Source: Nitrososphaerota archaeon
Lineage (GTDB): Archaea; Thermoproteota; Nitrososphaeria; Nitrososphaerales; Nitrosopumilaceae
Length of the DNA stretch: 64,000 nucleotides
NCBI GenBank assembly: GCA_021325615.1
Contig: JAJPGU010000029.1
Location: 1-64,000 of the forward strand
Direction of reading: 5' to 3'
Shown: positions 62,301 to 64,000 of the stretch, one piece after another
Numbering within the stretch: position 1 is the first letter of the stretch
Layout: every line of letters starts with the position of its first letter
Notes under the pieces: generated by a model
Told to the model about the DNA's origin: nothing
The model's database searches: none
The model's input: only the letters and a program-made list of their open reading frames with translations
Translations under genes and position numbers: made by a program

Positions 62301-62652
62301 TATTTTTTCAACGCCTCCATCTCGTCAAGCTTTACCCCACAGTTCAGGGCCGTCTGACCTCCGAATCCCAACATCAAACCGTCAGGCCTTTCAGACTCCA
62401 ATATTGAAGACACGTATTGAGGATTCACAGGAATTGAATACACCTTGTCGGCAAATCTCGTATCCGTTTGTATGGTGGCAATGTTAGGATTGACAAGAAT
62501 GCTTTTAATTCCTTCTTCCTTTATGGCCTTGAGGCATTGAGAACCGGAGTAGTCGAACTGGCGGTCACTATGTGACTCTCGCCTGCTTCTCCGATTTTTA
62601 TTGCCCCACTGCCAAGGACTAGAATCTTCTTTAGCGCCTCATCTTTTGGCAT
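59387..62652 (-). CDS. carB: Carbamoyl-phosphate synthase large subunit, interrupted by a 20-nt insertion
   Basis: Start ATG 62652 (RBS-like GGGGAGG just upstream), 14-nt overlap with carA. Exon 1, 62652-62578, encodes 25 residues ending GSGAIKIGEAGE. A 20-nt insertion (62577-62558) then shifts the frame; exon 2, 62557-59387, resumes at FDYSGSQCLKAIKEEG. Without removal of the 20 nt, translation stops about 18 codons later, and the first in-frame ATG downstream (62443) would lose the first ATP-grasp strand. Joined, the protein has 1081 residues, normal for CarB: first ATP-grasp half with RVAYTLGGKGGGVAHN, second half with RPSYVLSGAAMKVV, and a C-terminal MGS-like domain. The insertion folds like an archaeal bulge-helix-bulge splice site. 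Essential for pyrimidine and arginine synthesis. Confidence 0.9.
62558..62577 (-). other. Putative 20-nt mRNA intron in carB with bulge-helix-bulge fold
   Basis: Minus-strand order across the site: GGCG, AGA, GTCAC, ATA, GTGAC, CGCC, AGT. GGCG pairs with CGCC (4-bp central helix), GTCAC pairs with GTGAC (inner helix, ATA loop), leaving 3-nt bulges AGA on the 5' strand and AGT on the 3' strand, which is the core of an archaeal splice motif. Cutting each bulge after its second base removes exactly 20 nt and joins GAG to TTC, restoring CarB. The outer helix next to the core is weak, but CGGAG (upstream) and CTCCG (downstream) can pair a few nucleotides out. This is a relaxed-type BHB; processing is inference. 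Confidence 0.75.
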
Positions 62653-63811
62653 TTTCCTCCCCTATTAGCTTCTTGAGTTCTTCAAAAACAAACATGCAAT
62701 CAAAAGGTCCCGGAGACGCTTCCGGATGGAATTGTACAGCGATTATCTTTTTTTCCTTGTGCCTTATTCCTTCTACAGTGTTGTCGTCGGTATTTGAGAA
62801 CCAAAGCTTGAAATCAGTTTTTTTGAGAGATTCAGGATCAATGCAATAACCGTGGTTTTGGCTTGTGACGTAAACCTGTTTGTTCTCAAGGTCGATGCAG
62901 GATTTGTTTTGGCCGCGGTGTCCATACTTTAATTTGTAGGTACTTGCCCCTCCCGCTAGTCCCAGTATTTGGGCTCCCAGGCATATTCCAAGGGTTGGTA
63001 TGTTCTTGTCAATAAGTTGCCTCGCAGTATCCATGGTTTTTTTGCATTTTATGGGATCACCCGGGCCGTTGGACAGGACGACGCCCTTTGGATTGTAACT
63101 GAGGATTTTTTCTATCGAATAGTTCCACGGCACTCGCACCACCTTATACCCCAGCCTTCGCACGTTTCTCAAAATTGCGTTCTTTACGCCCGTGTCCACA
63201 ACAACGACAGACTCTCCTTCAGTGCCGTAGAGCTGAGGCTCCTTTACGGAAACTACGTCCATGAATTCCTCATCATTGTATTTTTTTGCAACAGCGAGTT
63301 CCCTCATTATCTCCTGCTCGTCTATTTCATTTTCGGATACTACAAGAGATGCCATCATTACACCTTTGGTACGTAATTTAGTGGTAAGTGCCCTGGTGTC
63401 AATGCCAGATATTCCCGGGACCTTTTCCTCATAGAGCCACTCGTCAAGGGTCATGGCAAGGTTCCAATGGCTCGCAGTCTGCGAGAGTTCGTGCACCACA
63501 AGCCCCCTAGCCTGGATCCGTTCAGATTCAAAGTGCGTCTTCAGGCCATCCGAGTCCTTCGATGCAGGATCAGGCACCCCGTAATTTCCCACAAGAGGGT
63601 ATGTAAGGGTCAATATCTGCCCGCTATAGGAAGGATCAGTGAGTGCCTCCGTATATCCCACCATTCCAGTATTGAAAACTGCCTCTCCGAAAACTTTGGT
63701 CGAGTACCCAAAACCCATCCCTTCAAAAACCGTGCCATCTTCCAAAACAAGCTTACCAAACTTTCCTACATGTTTGGCTTTCTTTGTTGGAATTTCTGTG
63801 ACCCTCACCAA
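62639..63811 (-). CDS. carA: Carbamoyl-phosphate synthase small subunit
   Basis: 390 residues from TTG 63811 (GTG 63808 follows). N-terminal CPSase domain (GKLVLEDGTVFEGMGFGYS, GMVGYTEALTDPSYSGQIL) and C-terminal class I glutaminase: nucleophile Cys in GICLGAQILGLAGG, where the His common in GICLGHQ is Ala, and the HPE pair in VQFHPEASPGPFD. Channels glutamine ammonia to CarB. Overlaps carB by 14 nt. TATA-like box about 26 bp upstream. Confidence 0.96.
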   Translation of the reverse strand: MVRVTEIPTKKAKHVGKFGKLVLEDGTVFEGMGFGYSTKVFGEAVFNTGMVGYTEALTDPSYSGQILTLTYPLVGNYGVPDPASKDSDGLKTHFESERIQARGLVVHELSQTASHWNLAMTLDEWLYEEKVPGISGIDTRALTTKLRTKGVMMASLVVSENEIDEQEIMRELAVAKKYNDEEFMDVVSVKEPQLYGTEGESVVVVDTGVKNAILRNVRRLGYKVVRVPWNYSIEKILSYNPKGVVLSNGPGDPIKCKKTMDTARQLIDKNIPTLGICLGAQILGLAGGASTYKLKYGHRGQNKSCIDLENKQVYVTSQNHGYCIDPESLKKTDFKLWFSNTDDNTVEGIRHKEKKIIAVQFHPEASPGPFDCMFVFEELKKLIGEENAKR

Positions 63812-63831
63812 CTGCAGAATAATGAGAATTT

Positions 63832-63841
63832 AAGTTTTATG
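63832..63841 (-). promoter_or_regulatory. TATA-like box of the carAB operon
   Basis: Minus-strand CATAAAACTT is centred about 26 bp before the TTG/GTG starts at 63811/63808. Suggests a leaderless carAB transcript. Confidence 0.5.
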
Positions 63842-63883
63842 ACGATTTCAGTACCGATGTCTGTTTGGTCCGCCCGGTTATTG

Positions 63884-64000
63884 TTAGCAAGCACACATAG
63901 GATCGTTGCAAACCGTCGCCATTTTTTCTCCCGCCTTTGTGATATCGTCAATAAGTTTTGAGATCTCTTTATTCTGGATGAAATAAAATGTGGACTTGCC
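63884..64000 (-). CDS. C-terminal fragment of a gene cut by the window edge, ArsR-like
   Basis: 39 codons open to the window end on the minus strand, stop TAA at 63884. The visible end KSTFYFIQNKEISKLIDDI, followed by KAGEKMATVCNDPMCAC, resembles the wing and last helix of an ArsR/winged-helix regulator with a Cys-containing tail. The start lies beyond 64000, so size and identity cannot be confirmed. Confidence 0.5.
   Translation of the reverse strand, partial: GKSTFYFIQNKEISKLIDDITKAGEKMATVCNDPMCAC

Noticed and set aside
62443-62652. carB as a true pseudogene with a frameshift
   Set aside because: The rest of the 1081-codon gene is intact, the gene is essential for pyrimidine synthesis, and the 20-nt insertion matches a splice motif at the exact border. 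Decay would not be expected to give this; sequencing error of 20 structured bases is also unlikely.
1-64000. CRISPR arrays, insertion sequences, prophage or integrase-bordered island
   Set aside because: No regular repeat-spacer pattern, no transposase or integrase-like proteins, and no target-site duplications at the two tRNA genes were seen.

Overview
The window comes from an archaeon, very probably an ammonia-oxidizer-type Nitrososphaerota (Thaumarchaeota; Nitrosopumilales-like). The evidence is an archaeal ribosomal cluster containing S4e and RNase P component 1, a proteasome alpha subunit, DUF371, many starts placed about 26-30 bp after a TATA-like box (leaderless mRNAs), stand-alone Lrp/AsnC ligand domains, secreted proteins with the WIK..WW..G..D..F repeat typical of this phylum, and a bacterial-type uvrBAC operon. 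Genus cannot be fixed from the sequence alone.

Layout: 1-8 kb is a tRNA-Asn followed by a minus-strand ribosomal operon (L3, L4, L23, S19, L22, S3, L29, Rnp1, S17, L14, L24, S4e, L5, S14, S8, L6), with no L2 gene between L23 and S19. 8-11 kb holds a SPOUT rRNA methyltransferase, psmA, DUF371 and an ArsR-type regulator. 11-18 kb is de novo purine synthesis (purC, then purQ-purL-purF plus a RAM-domain protein) with a rhomboid protease, a CBS protein and purS. 18-31 kb is mixed: methyltransferase, cupin, tRNA-Thr, small zinc-ribbon genes too short for routine gene calling, secreted or anchored proteins, a DUF255 thioredoxin-like protein, a histidine kinase and response regulator, RidA and a DHH phosphoesterase. 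31-45 kb holds citrate synthase flanked by two paralogous small proteins, Nudix, glycerate kinase, a repeat-bearing secreted protein, an SPFH/zinc-ribbon cassette, an iron alcohol dehydrogenase (candidate malonic/succinic semialdehyde reductase), an HD-GNAT-like fusion, an F420-type LLM oxidoreductase and a PNPOx-like flavoprotein. 45-52 kb is uvrB-uvrA-uvrC facing an mRNA-3'-end-processing-type MBL protein. 52-58 kb is one-carbon and purine metabolism (purN, folD, 5-formyl-THF cyclo-ligase, purD) with a probable structured RNA of about 315 nt. 58-64 kb holds a SWIM protein, a metallophosphoesterase and carAB.

The most striking observation is in carB. Its N-terminal ATP-grasp region is interrupted by exactly 20 nt, which shifts the frame between the conserved GEAGE and FDYSG segments. 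The insertion and its borders fold into a bulge-helix-bulge-like element: a 4-bp GGCG/CGCC helix, 3-nt bulges AGA and AGT, and an inner 5-bp GTCAC/GTGAC hairpin. Cutting both bulges at the same position and ligating restores a full-length 1081-residue CarB. This looks like a tiny archaeal mRNA intron processed by the tRNA-splicing endonuclease, not a broken gene.

Metabolically the window supplies purC/D/F/L/N/Q/S, the folate one-carbon genes for PurN, and carAB for pyrimidine and arginine synthesis.
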